From Spirometra erinaceieuropaei (Eukaryota > Platyhelminthes > Cestoda > Diphyllobothriidea > Diphyllobothriidae), in contig CACRXP010000012.1 of NCBI GenBank assembly GCA_902702965.1, forward strand, positions 2,562,862 through 2,626,861: a DNA stretch of 64,000 bases. The letters are read 5' to 3'. Positions within the stretch are counted from its first letter, which is position 1. Each line of letters begins with the position of its first letter. Positions 10,805-23,609 of the stretch are shown piece by piece. Both the position numbers and the translations under genes were made by a program. A model generated the notes under the pieces. That model was not told the origin of the DNA. It did not search any database and worked only from the letters and a program-made list of their open reading frames with translations.

Positions 10805-11659
10805 GCAACAATTTAGTTACCTCAGGACGCCGGCTTTCGAATGAAATTTTTTCGGCTACATGCAATAAAAACACTCTGTAAAATATGACTATTTAATTAA
10901 GGTACATTTTTCTCATTGATTTTCGATGCCCTTCAATATTCAACTATATTTAATCAAAACATGCATCAACATATTCATTCTTTTGCTTATACAGTAGAAA
11001 ATCACGTCGTCTTCCAGTTTTATACTCGAAGGAAGGATATAAGTCGGTTTTCAAAAACTCTTCTAATTCCCGAATAATTTTAAACCCGTGTTGCCGTTGC
11101 ACTTGCATTGAGGGCTTTCAAACTACAAGCCGTATATTTTCCGCGTAATGAAAGCCATACAAATCTCTACGGTTCGCAAAATTTGGCAGTTGATTTGAAT
11201 CATATTGGGAACTGTACAAGCAAAATTTCTTAAATGCAGAGACACGATGTTTTGTGAGCGGACATTTCAAGGTATTGAAAAATCGCATTATAAGAGACTT
11301 TTCTAAAAACCGAATTATGCTTCCCTTCGAGAATAAAATTTAAAAAAGACGTAATTTTCTGCCGAATGAGCTAGCGATGAATATTTTTATGCATCTGTTT
11401 CATGAAATCTATTTGAATTTTTAAGAACATTGAAAATTAATTAGAAAAATGCATGCTACTTAGGTGGTCATTTTTATAGAGTGTGTTTCTACATGTGGCC
11501 CGGAAGAAGTTTGTTTGGAAGCCGGCATCTCGGGGTAACTGAATTATTATTGAATTATGTTGCATGATAGAGTTTTGCAACCCTACTTAATCAATCTTTT
11601 TCAAACGACAACGCATTTCGGAATTTCTGCTGATATTTCATGGGTTAGCCCACCTACTG
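10805..11659 (+). mobile_element. Foldback MITE family A, copy 2 (left end truncated)
   Basis: Starts inside the left arm (caatttagttacctcaggacgcc), lacking the first 100 bases or so, and keeps the centre and full right arm to gttagcccacctactg, followed by TA. It abuts copy 1 in the same orientation, so the pair is a near-tandem insertion. The left loss leaves unequal arms. Confidence 0.8.
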
Positions 11660-11689
11660 TACGTCCGTTCTTCTCACCAGACGACGAAC

Positions 11690-11965
11690 CGGTGCAGACA
11701 GCGACTGGGGCCTGAGAATGAGAATAGCAAGCGAAGTCGACGGTTTCAGCGTATATTCCTTACTCTAAACAGTCCAGCGCCTTGAAGCTATCACAGTGAC
11801 ATAAAAGCCGTGGCTGGGAGGGTTGCCAGCTGATGAGGTAACTGGGATCCCGCAATCAGTCCAGTTTGTGTTTATGTGGAGTGGCGGACTGGTTGATTGA
11901 GAGTCCAGCTGTAACGGCTCCTTCTTAGAGTGACCTTCATGATACTCCTATTCCGTGGGGTTCTA
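11690..11965 (-). repeat. Interspersed repeat E, copy 3
   Basis: Reverse complement of this stretch gives ctaagaaggagccgttacag, ccagtccgccactccac, cagctggcaaccctcc, cagccacggctttta and gatagcttcaaggcgc in the same order as 1200-1370. It is the clearest match between repeat E copies. Confidence 0.7.
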
Positions 11966-12004
11966 GCCGCCCCCTCTTCTCACATTGTGCCTAAAGTTCT
12001 GGCC

Positions 12005-12260
12005 AGTGTGCTTTGCTGACCAGGGAGTGTGGTGGTACGCCTCGAGGCAGGTTTACGCCGTGCCAGCCACCTACGTCATTTCAAGCCCCCAGTCTTTTTG
12101 GCCCTGTCTTGCACCGGATCCAGGTGTGGGAGGAGAGGGGGTGGTGGATGCAGCGCAAGTCTGCCATCAATTTAAACAAGTTCACTTGCAAGTCACCGTT
12201 CCTGCACTTACCCTGTTGTGGAGCATTCAGTTGACATTGTCGGGATCGACGGACGAACTG
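12005..12260 (+). repeat. Interspersed repeat D, copy 1
   Basis: Landmarks gtgtggtggtacgc, gatccaggtgtggga, gtggatgcagcgcaagt and gcaagtcaccgttcctgc recur in diverged form at 36880-37110 and 37310-37500. The 98- and 73-codon frames here are incidental. Confidence 0.5.
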
Positions 12261-13400
12261 TCGTGTGAAGTGTTTTGCTAGCGTCTCCCGCAGTCTACAG
12301 AATCAACTACCCTATCCTCCTGTAAAAACAAATGTTAGAAGAATACAGTACGCCAACTAACACATGAAATATGCCCAACTTATCGACAAATCACTAATCA
12401 ATCGGAAACCAGTACCAATGCGCTTATCACAATACCAAGCAGCTTTCAGATTTATGAAAGTTCAAAATAGATGCGTATATGTAATAGTGTTCTGTTGACT
12501 GGAAAGCGCATTCCTTTTTCGAAACGACGGAAAGGTCGAAAATGCGAAAATTCATGTAAAATGAGTATGTGCTAGTCTTAGAAATAAATACAAACCGTCC
12601 ATACAAATAACTGAGTAAATGTGGCAACCACAATAACGGTTAGAAATGACAACTTTACATGCATTTAAAGCAAATATCCTTTTAGAATTAGTGTTGCGTG
12701 AGATATGACACATAGTTAAATGCACAGCGTTTAATTGCGGGTTTCAAGACTTTTCCATGAGGAAACGATGTTATTTTTTTCAATTATACATTGTGCGAAA
12801 CGCCAGTGGTTAATACAAAGAGAATTTCGCCTGATTTCTCTGATAGTGGTTTCACAGCTACAACAATTTCCATAAGATCAAATGCGCAAAGGCCGGGTGA
12901 AAACTGACAAAATTTAATTGAATTAACAGAAGTAACTGTGGGAATAGCGTGCTCTGCCATCAAGGGGTCTTTCCGTCAGTAAAATTACTGTGTAGTTTCT
13001 GGCGACGGTTGAGTCTCCTGAGTTAGAAAGTTTCCGTTTAATTTCAGAGGATACTTCACGCTTTTCAATGTTCTTAACTGACCACCTAGTTAAATAGTGT
13101 CTGCAGTTTTTGTTTATAAAAATCCTCAAAATACGATATGCCTTGTGGGCATCTACCAAATTAGCGGGTTTTGGCATTCATTAATATGTTTGGTGATATT
13201 TTTAGACTCACCGGACATAGACTTTCATCACCAGCATAAAATTAACCTCCGCAACAAGGGCCTGTGTTGTATGTGTTTCTGACCAATCGAAAAAACCCTC
13301 CCATATCAGTTACCGCGTTAAAAAGTCCTTCAATAAGGTATTTTGCTAACTGGTCTCCAAATACTTTACCTTTTTCAGGACGAAGTCAAGAAAAAAACTA
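12260..13400. other. No recognised gene
   Basis: AT-rich, with frames of 61-84 codons and no family signature. No repeat matched elsewhere in the window was noticed. Confidence 0.45.
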
Positions 13401-13900
13401 GACATTTTGGTTGGTTTTTTCACTTTCCTGAAGAACAGTGATATTTTTTCTAATATAAACGGCAGAACTTACATTTTGGTCAAAAGTGGAGACACTTTTG
13501 CCACCCTAGCGTTCTTTTAATCCCCGTGCTACGATTATGAAAGCATAAGACAGTGACCTTATAGATGCCAACATATTGCACAAACTGTTTATACTCTGTG
13601 AATTCCGTTTCTAAATTCTGCACTAGAGGAAACCAGACCACGTAAAAAGTATCTTACATTATGCTCAAAAGTTAAAGTGGCCATATGGTGCTGGCTCTTG
13701 TCACGGCTACTGATAATATATTTGTAAATGACAGAACAGTACGGGTACGCGTCTGCTGCTTTTGGATTAGAAATCACACCCATTTACAGCAGTGGCTTCT
13801 AAAATAGATAAAGCGTTTACTTTTCTAAAAATAATTTGTCTGTTCACATCCTGTCTGGCTTTAGTTACTCATCTCCCGTAGAAAAACATGTTTGCATGTG
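13400..13900 (+). repeat. Interspersed repeat C, copy 2
   Basis: The blocks taaacggcagaactt, gctacgattatgaaagcataa and cttctaaaatagataaa with ttctaaaaataatttgtctg match, in order, blocks at 3725-3830 and 15030-15080. This links the three stretches as one repeat family, with different parts kept in each. Confidence 0.5.
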
Positions 13901-14700
13901 CAAACCTAGTCTGGGACAGCCGTTAACGTGGGAAATTGCTATGAACATAAAATAGCGTAAATTCCAGTTTAAATTTGTCAACAGTTTGCTTGATAAAATC
14001 ATTTATAGAACACTCTGAATGAAAAAAGGTCATTTTTCACAAGTAGATGGACGAATAAATATACAACAACAAAACTCTAAATTCCGGATGGACGACTTTA
14101 AGAGAATTGGAATCAGCAAACAAAAATTTAAAAGTAATAATACGTTGTTCACCTGTAACAATTTTTTAGAAAGCTGGAAGTTCCAAAGACTCCAAAATTG
14201 GTTATAACTGAGTAAACTGAAGTTTTAAGCCCGGAAGAAGCCTGTTCGTGAAAAAAAACTGAGTGGATAAAACAGCTCAAGTAAAATGGCTTGCACGTTT
14301 TTACTTAAATATCCATCAAGGGTAAATGATGTGTTAAGTATGAAGCTAGCCAACAGCCTATAGTTTGAAAACGATTTCGCGAAAATTAGCTGTATTTTTA
14401 GCTTTTATATTGTTTGAGATACAGTCGTCCAAAGCAGATGGAATTTCGTTTATGTTAATCGATAGGGACGTCACAGGAACAACAGATTTCATAAATTCAA
14501 ATGTTGACTAGTAAATTTAAAAAGAGTTGGCAGGTGCAATCGCTAAAATATCGTTCCGTGGATATCAAGAGGACTTTTCATCCATCCCACTTCTTTGCAG
14601 TCTTCTTTTGGTGCTGGAATACGTTGATTTTTGAATCGCTATCGAAATATCGATGGGTATTTCACGATTTTCACCGATTAAAACCGATTGTCTATAAAGG
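13900..14700. other. No recognised gene; possibly repeat C interior
   Basis: AT-rich sequence between two repeat-C blocks. The only longer frame (14501-14854, 117 codons) runs into the repeat-C block and shows no domain. Confidence 0.4.
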
Positions 14701-15110
14701 TAGACAATTTGATTGGACGCTCTATCTAACACAGATGGGTGTTTGGGTCATGTTTGTATACTCACGCAATCGTGAAACTTGGTCTCCGAGAAAAGTGAAC
14801 GAGCATACCGAAAGTCAACAATGGATCAATCAGCAACCTTTCTTGTATAAGTAAGCCCTTCGAAGCGTGTTTTAATAATGTAGTTCCCTAACGGTTGTCT
14901 GTAGAGGTCCTTTTCACAGTAGGTTATTGAGTAATGTGAGTTCCAGAAAGTTTAAACAAAGGATTGCCAGTAGCCGTCACTATTGCGTTTTGGGGCATGA
15001 AATCACACAGATCTGCAAGCTCGACCTTCTAAAATAGATAAAATGCCTGGTCTTCTAAAAATAACCTCTCTGCATGCACCTCACTCCATTTGATCTATGT
15101 GGAGAAAAAA
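14700..15110 (+). repeat. Interspersed repeat C, copy 3
   Basis: Carries gggtgtttgggtcatgtttg, tactcacgcaatcgtgaaac and cttttcacagtaggttattg, each with a close counterpart at 3484-3990. It also shares cttctaaaatagataaaatg with 13797-13815. No coding signature. Confidence 0.6.
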
Positions 15111-16030
15111 ATCAATCTTCAAATGCAGGAAGTACCGTTTGGTGAAACACTTGAGTTTAAGTTGCTTTCCTCTAGTATAAAAACACGCGTTAATGCGCAA
15201 ACGAAATCTAAGATAACCACTTGCACAAGAAACTGCCAAATGTAAGGAAACGGAGATTTTCGCTCAGCTTTGTATATATTTTGACTGATGGAATTATTTA
15301 TAAACATATTTCAAACGTAAAAAAGCACGTTGCGAAACAGCATAAACGAATAATTAAAATGTGGAACAGTTTGGGTGCTTAACTTGAGCGGGTCAATTTT
15401 CGCCATCACGTGTCATGAGATGGGTTACTCATGGTATTTGCTGACATAGTATTTCTGCCGAAAACGCACGTTGTTGATGCTCCAGATCTTTGAAACACCG
15501 TAGGATGAAACTTTTCTTGTCTGGGGTGCGAAAGTGACCAAAACACAAGTCAACACTGGGTCATAAACTCGCAGGTCTGCTGTGCTGCACCAGCTGCTCT
15601 CAACTACTGCGAAAAACAAGGTTTTCCAATCCCGAGTTTCATTGCGCAAAAATCAAGTATTTCATGCAAGTTATTCTCCTTACATGCTATTTGCATTGGT
15701 TACTTTTCTCTAATTCATTCATGAAAACGCACTTCCTTGTCCTGGTGTTTTTTGCATAATTCATTTAGGGGATTTTTGGTTTTTACCAAATGACCTATCC
15801 TGCCGTTAGGCTTAGTTTGTTACGGCTATGACATTAAGTATAATTGACTATAATTCCGAGGTATTGTTGGCGCACCAGAATACCAGGTTATGGATTTATT
15901 TAATTCTGACCGTCTGCAAAAGCCGCATGTAAAAAGGGCCTAGTTAGCCAGTATGAGTTTTTCATCCGTCCAAACGTAACTTACGTAACACATGCAGAAG
16001 AATATCCCCCCGCTGTATTCGTATCGTAGT
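15110..16030. other. No recognised gene
   Basis: Frames of 62 and 74 codons on the minus strand have no family signature. The right part may hold the eroded left arm of the foldback element that follows. Confidence 0.4.
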
Positions 16031-16708
16031 AAATGACGTCTTCTTCAAAGTTTATAATTTATAAAAGGTATGGCTTGGTATAATATGCTTGTAACACTAA
16101 AAATATTTAAAACCGTGAAACTCCCATGCGGATAGGATCGTATTCCGTCGTTCAGAAGTGCTCCTTATGAATTATACGACATAGGCCACATCCACCGCAA
16201 GACTTTAGAAGCAATATAGGATATCTGACTAATAGCATAGAGGAATATAGAATTTCCCATATCTGGAGAATATACAGCTAGTAGACTGCAAACCCCAAGC
16301 GGAAATGCAATGGTAGACCAGACACAAAAATATCCAGGGATTGAAAAAAAATTTAAACTCGAATATGCCCCTTTTGAGAAAAAGCCTGGGATATAAGTAA
16401 TTTTCTACCGAGCTTGCACAGAACTGAGTACTTTTAATTATGTTTTCTATAAAATATTCTTGAAATTTTGACGTTTTTGAATATTACTGAAAAAATTTCT
16501 GTCAAATTAGTGGTGATTTTGTACGAATGTGGTATCTGTAGGCGATCAAAAAGAAGTGCATTTAAGAGCTGGCATCTTGGCGTAACTAAAATAACTTGGG
16601 ATTAGGTTGTAATACAACTAATGTTATAATCTCACTTAAGTAACCCTTTCTAACTGAAGACGCATCTGAGAATGTCAGCTAACATCTCATGAGATAAGTC
16701 ACTGACCG
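16030..16708 (+). mobile_element. Foldback MITE, diverged family B, left end eroded
   Basis: Retains the inner left arm (gacgtcttcttcaaagttta), the centre (catccaccgcaagactttag, equivalent to catccattgcaaaattttat in better copies) and the right arm to catctcatgagataagtcactgaccg. The outer left arm could not be located confidently, so the start is approximate. Confidence 0.6.
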
Positions 16709-16709
16709 C

Positions 16710-18435
16710 ACTTTCCACCCGACCAAATTTTCTGAGACAACGGAGACTCCACTCAACAACGGGGGATCTCACTTCTTGTTATGCACCTTCACATTACATA
16801 ACGAATTAGGTTACGCCTTCGAAACAATTGGGCAACTCCAGATTTTATCGCCCATAACGATAAGGAATAAACGTTCCTCCTAAAAATCCACCTTTTGTAG
16901 AAGCCTCAATCAAAGGTAATGAAATTGCACAAGGAAAACGTCAAATTACGAAACTGCAATTAATTAGATAGAATCTGACCAGAACTTAAATTTTATACTT
17001 GTGTTATTTGCCCCACATTGAGGGATACTAGTAAATTAATTCTCCAGTCCTACCCCGAACGATCCTACCAGCTGACCAACTGCGGGCACTTGTGCACTCA
17101 GCGAGTTCTCTGTTTGTCCTTCCGGGATTTTTGATCACTTCGCTCATTCTTCACTCAAGTCTGAGGTGGATATTTATGACAGTTTGACCCTGGAAATTCA
17201 TTATCGGTGAGCATTCGTTTTCGCAAAGGAGCATTTTGGGTATTGCTTCATGAAAATCCGTTCTCCAGGGCATTCCTTTGACACGAGCTAATTTCTAGTG
17301 GAGAAACTGGTAGAATTCAAGTCATAGGCTAGAAAGAACAGGATTTAAACCTGACTTAGGTACACTCATGCAGGCAAATGCGCACCCAATGTGTTCATGC
17401 GTTTGGCCAGTGGATGTTTATTCTCCGCCTTTAAATGGGACAAGGCAAGATTACTTCGATACCCATCTGATCGGATATGCTGATGATTTTAATGAAAATA
17501 AGCAGAAGTGTTGCATAACACTCAAACCAAGGTCAGTTTTTGCTTGCGAAAAGTATCACATTACCAGTACCAACTGCAATACTACCCTTGTTTCGTCGGT
17601 AAAAATAGTGCTTACTTTCAGGCTTTCCGTTATGGTAACTTGACAAAACTACTCATACTCAATAGATGTCCAGTATTTCGGCTGTTTTGAGTGGACCACA
17701 TGAACTTTCTTAGTCACCTCAACTTAATCACAAAGCCGCATCAAACACTGGAAATAAGGTAAACTGAGGCAGACCATAAAATGAAAATTCTCATCGAAAA
17801 ACTTGGTTTTTCGGCAGTTTGTTCGTGGCTAGTCAGCAGTGGAAGGGCAAGAATAATCTCATGTTACCGAAGGCACTAATAACCGCATTCAAGTTCAAGG
17901 CTAACCTCGAATTTCTCCATCTTATCTCACTTTGAAATAAAATGTCGTCAGTAAAGCATTCATCTCGAGTAACAGTGTTGTACATTTTTTGCATTTTTTT
18001 CATGGGTGCCTGTATTTCCCCTAAGAAAGATCTAAGCAACAAGTAAAAGTAACCTCCGCCGATTGGCTGGCCAACCACGAATATCCCATCGAGTAGATTC
18101 AATTCTGAATTCTTGGTCAGGTAGGCAATGATTCTGATGCCTTGTTAGTTGAGATGCGGGTTCACGATCTCGGCTGCGATGAAAAATATTCGAAATCACA
18201 GGGACAGGCGACGTTCCCCCTTCCTTGAAATTTTGATTTACAGCGCTTTCAGTCGCCCTTTTAGTGACAAGGAATCATTGCCTAGGGATGGTCCGTCGCT
18301 ATGCGATCGACTGTGTGACTCGGAACGGTATGGCGACACCGAAGGCTTATTTGAGCGTCCTGAGCAGGTTGGAATGTCTTTTAGGGTGTCACTTAGGTTT
18401 CAGTGAGATAAGAGCGAAACTTTGAAGATAGAGAG
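16710..18435. other. No recognised gene
   Basis: Holds frames of 60-91 codons (for example plus 17368-17643, minus 17833-18102, plus 18149-18406) with no family resemblance. No repeat shared with other parts of the window noticed. Confidence 0.4.
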
Positions 18436-18439
18436 CTAT

Positions 18440-19297
18440 TCACGTGTCTCATGAAACTTTGAATATGACTTTAATTAGGAGGAATTACTTAGGTGAGGTT
18501 GTAGCATTCAGCATAATTCCAGGATATTTTGATCACTCCAGTATGCCGGCTTTTAAATGTTTGTCTTTTCAGTCGGCATAAAATGACCACAAAAGTGGCA
18601 CGACTCTTCTCTATTTCTTCTCAATAATCTTATAAATGCGAATGTATTTTACGGAAAAATGTAGGGATACACCACCTCTTGCACTCATTCTGTATTAAAT
18701 TATGCCTTTTTTAAATCTGTAGCTCGTTTAAACAACATATTTTGGTTTGAAGATGTTTACAAATTCTGAAATTATTTCGAACAGAACCTGTCGTTTCCCT
18801 TACTTTAAGAGTTTCCTAACTGCAAATTTTATGCTTCGATTTAGAGAAATTCCCATTGCACTATGTTATTAAAAAGACAATCCATGATGCCCTTGAAATT
18901 TTACAATGTAAATGGATTATATTATGCAATATTAAAGGGACATTAGTAAACCGACAGTTCAGATGCTATTTGGCTGGATATGTTTCGGTCTTAAAAATCT
19001 GCCAATTTTAATCTTCGACACCACTTCGCCGAGCAAAACCTTTAGAAGAATAAGTGACCGTAATTGAGCGTAAAAAGGAGGCATTTATGCATGATTTATA
19101 TTAAAATCTGTTTATACGTACAGAGACATCGGAAATCATGTGAAAAAACTTCTTTTATACAGTCATTTTGCATTGCGATATTTAGGGGCGGTTGAAATGA
19201 CCGAGACATTCAGGTCTTAATTAATATTATAACCCTACCTAAGTAATCCCTTCTAACCAAGACCACATTTACGAATTTCCGTTAATGTGTCACAAAG
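18440..19297 (+). mobile_element. Foldback MITE, diverged
   Basis: Left arm tctcatgaaactttgaatat, then gaattacttaggtgaggttg and atgccggcttttaaatg. The right arm ends with aaccctacctaagtaatccc and a degenerate terminal block near 19290. Ends are blurred and TA flanks could not be fixed, so both coordinates are approximate. Confidence 0.65.
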
Positions 19298-19324
19298 GAA
19301 CATGCCGAAGCTAAAAGTTAGTCA

Positions 19325-19495
19325 CGGTGAGACTACCGACGAAAACAAGGGAGACTGGAACGACCATTTCGGGTTTATCAACAGTCGTTTGAAGGTACCT
19401 GAGGCTCGAACAGCGCTCTTTTGTTTACCAGTAAAGCACTCTAACCATTGAGCCACAGGCTCGTTGTCTTGACAGTTTTGATCAAATCTATTAAC
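19325..19495 (-). mobile_element. tRNA-derived SINE (minus), copy 1
   Basis: On the minus strand the head has an A-box-like TGGCTCAATGG(T)TAGAG and a B-box-like TGTTCGAGCCT, as in RNA polymerase III internal promoters. The tail has words related to gctaataagccagaaatggcc and ctcccttgtctttgtcgg, seen as gacgaaaacaagggagact at 19340 on the plus strand. The same head-tail structure recurs at 45548-45712 and 45850-46035. It does not fold as a functional tRNA. Confidence 0.65.
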
Positions 19496-19634
19496 CATGG
19501 TAAATGTAAATCACCGACAGCTTTACGGGATGCACTCTTTTCATGGTGCTTTGTAGGCATTCGCAGAGGGACTAGCAATATATGCGGGGAGGAACTACTG
19601 GCAGATACAATGGTTAAAACATTGTAAAATTAAG

Positions 19635-19755
19635 TAAAAGAGCGCGGTTCGTGCCTCAGATGTTCCCAAGCCTGGGTATGGGTAAGACAGGCTAGCAACG
19701 GTTAATAAGCGGGAGAGGCCGATCCCAGCAACCTTTGTCTTCTGTCGTAAGTTCT
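19635..19755 (+). mobile_element. tRNA-derived SINE (plus), 5'-truncated
   Basis: Starts at the B box (gcggttcgtgcctcag) and continues gcctgggtatgggtaagacaggctagcaacggttaataag, parallel to cttggggttgggtatgactggctgatgacggctaataag in the fuller plus copy at 45548-45712. It is oriented opposite to copy 1 about 150 bases away, so the two form a loose inverted pair. Confidence 0.55.
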
Positions 19756-19764
19756 GAGCTATCC

Positions 19765-20145
19765 CAAATAGATGTGTGTTTAATCTCATTTCGCGTAATT
19801 CGAGCTTTCCCTCTGCAATCTCTCATCGAGGAGCTCCTCGTTGAAATATTCCCTCTCTTCCTTGATTGCTAGCAATCCAGTTTGACAAATGAGTTGTCTC
19901 TCCTCGGACCGGCGATCCGATCCCGTGTTGCGATCCGGTGCTGTTTTGTATCCCACACCGTTGTTCTACTTCCCTTTTATGCCCTTTCACAAAGCCATGA
20001 TGTCGCAAGTTGGTCGTTTGTCCTGTTTGCAACCCAGCGAGTTTCTTCAAGGTTTTTTTGACTTGCAGTAGACTCCTGACACACACGTTGTAGGTTCTAG
20101 TGAACTTCTGAATTCCGCATCGAGGCTAGAAATGCATGATTGGAT
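19765..20145 (+). repeat. Interspersed repeat F, copy 1
   Basis: Landmarks tctcatttcgcgtaattcga, ttgattgctagcaatccagt, gagttgtctctcctcgg, ccggcgatccg, acaccgttgttctacttccc and gtagactcctgacacacacgt recur in order at 21950-22180 plus 23172-23370 and at 25245-25700. Roughly 450 bases, GC-richer than neighbours, no coding frame of note. Confidence 0.7.
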
Positions 20146-20809
20146 TACAGAAAAGGAGGACTAATCTGTAAGACTGTCTTTTCTATGGAAAGCAACAAAC
20201 GAACTGGTATGAAACCGCCTAAATACAGCGACCAGTAGCGTTTTCCCCGAGGCGAACTTACTCAGTACTTAAACGACTCAGAGTTTGGTAGGCAATGCAC
20301 GGCTTAGAATGTCTCCGCGCCCCCCTCGCTTCTCCTTCTAACATGGCTCTACCTAACCCTCAGTCTCACTGTCTCCTCTCCTCTCCACCTCTCCCCCCAC
20401 TCTATTCACATACCCCGTTTGCATAAGAGGACAAACCGTAATCGATTGCACTTGTCACTCGCACGTTCAGTTTGTACAGGCCCGATGAGAATTTATCAAA
20501 AGCACGCGTCTGCTCGTCAAATACTCTTCGGAATTGCTTTATGGGAATTTTTGCAACTGTAAAAAGTTATTTATCAGGACAGGCAGATTCTTCCCGGGAA
20601 GGTTACGTTAAAAAAAACCAGATTGTGCGCATGTAGAAGTAAGTAAGAGCTAAAGACATTGTACTGCTGTTAGTTTAATAGGTCGATGCTTCCCCTTCTT
20701 CAAAGACAAGGAGTGATCAGCAAAATAGTCCCCAAAAGCTCAGACATGTGTTGTAACTTTTAAGGACCGTGCTCATAGTCGACCAGCCCTGACACGACTG
20801 AAGACATTA
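20145..20809. other. No recognised gene; C-rich patch
   Basis: A pyrimidine-rich stretch at 20310-20405 (for example ctcctctcctctccacctctc) resembles patches at 945-975 and 25070-25100. Nothing else recognised. Confidence 0.4.
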
Positions 20810-21796
20810 CAGGAGATGGGCTAACTCATGAAATGTTAGCCAGAATCCTGAAGAGAGTTTTGGACTCGAAAAGATTACTTAGGTATTCTTGTAACATTAA
20901 TTATCATACAGCATAATCCCAAGATAATTCGGTCACTTCAGGATGCCAGTTTTCGAATGAACTTCTTTCCAGCTGCCAATAAAATCTACACTCTGTAATA
21001 AATGACCACTAATATAGTATGAATTTTTCTCATCGATTTTCGATACCTTTACAAATCCAAATATATTTCATAGAAAACATACATGAAAATATTCATTCTT
21101 TTTGCTCATTTGGAAGATAATTACGTCTTCTTTAAAGTTTATGCTCAAAGAAAGGGTATAATTTGCTTTTAGAAAACTTTCTGATTCTCGAATAGCATGG
21201 AACCAGACTTGCCGTTACACTTGCGGTCAGGATTTCCAAAATACAGGCTGTACAATTTATGTGTACGGAACATCATAAATTTCTGTACACTATTAAAAGG
21301 AGACCATATAGGACTCATGAAATTCAACAGTGGATTTGAGTTATATTGTAAACTTTACAAGCAACATTAGTAAACGCAGAAGCACGATGTTTTGTGAACA
21401 GGCTTTTCATGGTCATAAAAAGTTCATAATTATGAACTTTTTGAAATCGAATAATACCCTTTCCTTAAGCATAAAAGTTAAAGAAGACGTACTTATCTTC
21501 CCAATAAGTAAAAGAATAAATATTCTTATCTTTTCTATTAAATATATTTAGATTTGTTAAGACATCGAAAATCGATGAGAAAAATTCATATTACATTAGT
21601 AATCCTTTTTTGCAGAGTGTAGTTTTTGGAGGCGGCTGGAAAGAAGTTCACTCAAAAGCTGGCATCCTGAAGTAACCGAATTAGCTTAGGATTATGCTGT
21701 ATGATGATTAATGTTACAAGCATACCTAGGTAATCTTTGCGAGTCTAAAACGCGTTTTAGAATTTCGGTTAACATTTCCTAGGTTAACATATCTAC
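20810..21796 (+). mobile_element. Foldback MITE family A, copy 3
   Basis: 987 bases from CAGGAGATGGGCTAACTCAT to a right end of ctactg, TA before the left end. Arms show gatgccagttttcgaatgaa on the left and aaagctggcatcctgaagta on the right. Centre in the plus orientation (cggtcaggatttccaaaata). Confidence 0.85.
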
Positions 21797-21949
21797 TGCA
21801 AAATCAGCATTCATATTTTCCGTTCTCCTTCCCTCTTCTCCGATCGATGCTGCTCTCGACCTGCATCCACGTGTCGCCATCCGGCTAGACATCATTTCAA
21901 CTGCCACTCCGGATTAGTCGAGAGTAGAGCCCTCAGCCCTGCCTCAAAA

Positions 21950-22180
21950 TCAGACAAAAAATCTGGCATGAATAATGCTGGCAGTAGGCAGAGCTACCTC
22001 AAACAGGTGCGCACGTAAGCTCATCTCGCGTAGTCCGAGCCTTCCCCTTGCAATGTCTGACGGAAGAGCTCTACGCTGAAATGTTCTTCCCCTACCCCTC
22101 TTCCTTTATTGTTAGGAATCCAGCCTGAAAAATGCGTTGTCTCTTCTCGGGCCGACGATTCGGGCCCAGGGCTGTACACA
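21950..22180 (+). repeat. Interspersed repeat F, copy 2, left half
   Basis: Matches repeat F from aataatgctggcagtaggcag through ctcatctcgcgtagtccgag to cgattcgggcccagggctgt. It then stops at a TA where a foldback MITE is inserted. The right half resumes at 23172. Confidence 0.7.
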
Positions 22181-22182
22181 TA

Positions 22183-23169
22183 CGGTATGTGGGCTAACTC
22201 ATGAAATGTCAACCGAAATTCCGAAATGCGTTTTCGTTTCGAAAAGATTAATTAAGTAGCGTTGTAAAACTAATCAGTCTGCAGCATAATTCTATAATAA
22301 TTCAGTTACCTCAGGATGCTGGCTTCCGAACGAACTTCCTTCCGGCTGCAAACAAAAACTATACTCTGTAAAAATGCCCAGATATGTAGCATGAATTTTT
22401 CTCTTTGGTTTTCGCTGCTCCTAAAAGTACAAGCATATTTTATAGAAAACACGCATAAAACTACTCATTCTTTCGCTTATTCGGTAGATAATTACGTCTT
22501 CTTTCAAATTTCTACTCGAAGGAGGGACATAATGCGGTTTTAGAAAAATTTTCTACTTGTGAGACATTTTAACACCGTGAAGTGGCCGTTCATAAAACGT
22601 AATGAATCTGCATTTACCAATGTGGCTTGTAAAGTTATCAATATGGATCCAATCCAATGCTAAATTTTATGAACCCCATATGGTCTCCTCTTAATACCGT
22701 AGATAAATGTGTGGTTTTCAGTACGCGGAAAATACATTGTTCGTAGTTCTGAAACCCTGAATGCAAGTGTGACGGCAGAGCAGGTTCAAAATTATTTGGG
22801 AATTCGAAAAGTTTTTGAAAAGCGAATTATACACTTCCTTTGAGTATAAGACTGGAAGAAGACGTAATTTTCTACCGAATGAGCCGAAGAATGAATATGT
22901 TTATTAACGTTCTCCTTGAAATATAACTGCACTTTTAGGGGCATCGAAAATCAACGAGAAAAATTCATGCAACTTAAGAAACCTTTTTTACATAGTATAG
23001 TTTTTGCATGCAGCTGGAAGGAAGTTCGTTCGAAATCCGGCATCTTGAAGTAAATGAATTATTATAGTTGCAGTCTGATTAGTTTTACAACACTACCTAA
23101 TGAATCTTTTCGAAACGAAAACGCATTTCGGAATTTCGGTTGACATTTCATGAGATAGCCCGCCTACTT
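22183..23169 (-). mobile_element. Foldback MITE family A, copy 4 (inserted in repeat F)
   Basis: Flanked by TA at 22181-22182 and 23170-23171. The ends are CGGTATGTGGGCTAACTCAT and ATGAGATAGCCCGCCTACTT. The centre is reversed relative to copy 1 (aatctgcatttaccaatgtg, then tctgaaaccctgaatgcaag), so the element lies in minus orientation. It splits repeat F and is therefore younger than that repeat copy. Confidence 0.85.
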
Positions 23170-23171
23170 TA

Positions 23172-23375
23172 TGCCTGACCCACAACACCTTCCTACTTCC
23201 CTTTTATGTATTTGCGCAAAGCAAAAGCGCCGTGAGAAGGTCGTCTGCGTTTACGCAGGTAAATTAATCCATCGTGTTTTTTCCGAATTTCATGTGAGCT
23301 GGTAGTAAACTGCATGCACACACACACACATCGTAGCGTTTAGTTAACTCTTGATGTCTTTATTAAGGCTAGTAA
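23172..23375 (+). repeat. Interspersed repeat F, copy 2, right half
   Basis: Resumes with tgcctgacccacaacacctt and cttcccttttatgtatttgc, parallel to copy 1 at 19950-19990, and includes a short (CA)n run at 23317-23329 where the other copies have gacacacac. Confidence 0.65.
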
Positions 23376-23609
23376 TCTGTATTCGAGCTGTCTTTTCAGG
23401 ACTTCTTCAAATTTACCGGATTATCCTGAAAACATCGCGAAATAAACAATTTCGATTTCCGCGTAAATCGTCCCACTCCGACAGGGCGATTTCCTATCAT
23501 TTCGTGCCTTGCGATTTTTTAGTGCAACTGTCGTCTGTTAGAAGACTAGTACGCTCCTCGTCAAGAATTTAAGCTTACACGGATGTGGCAACGACAGGGC
23601 GTAGGACCC

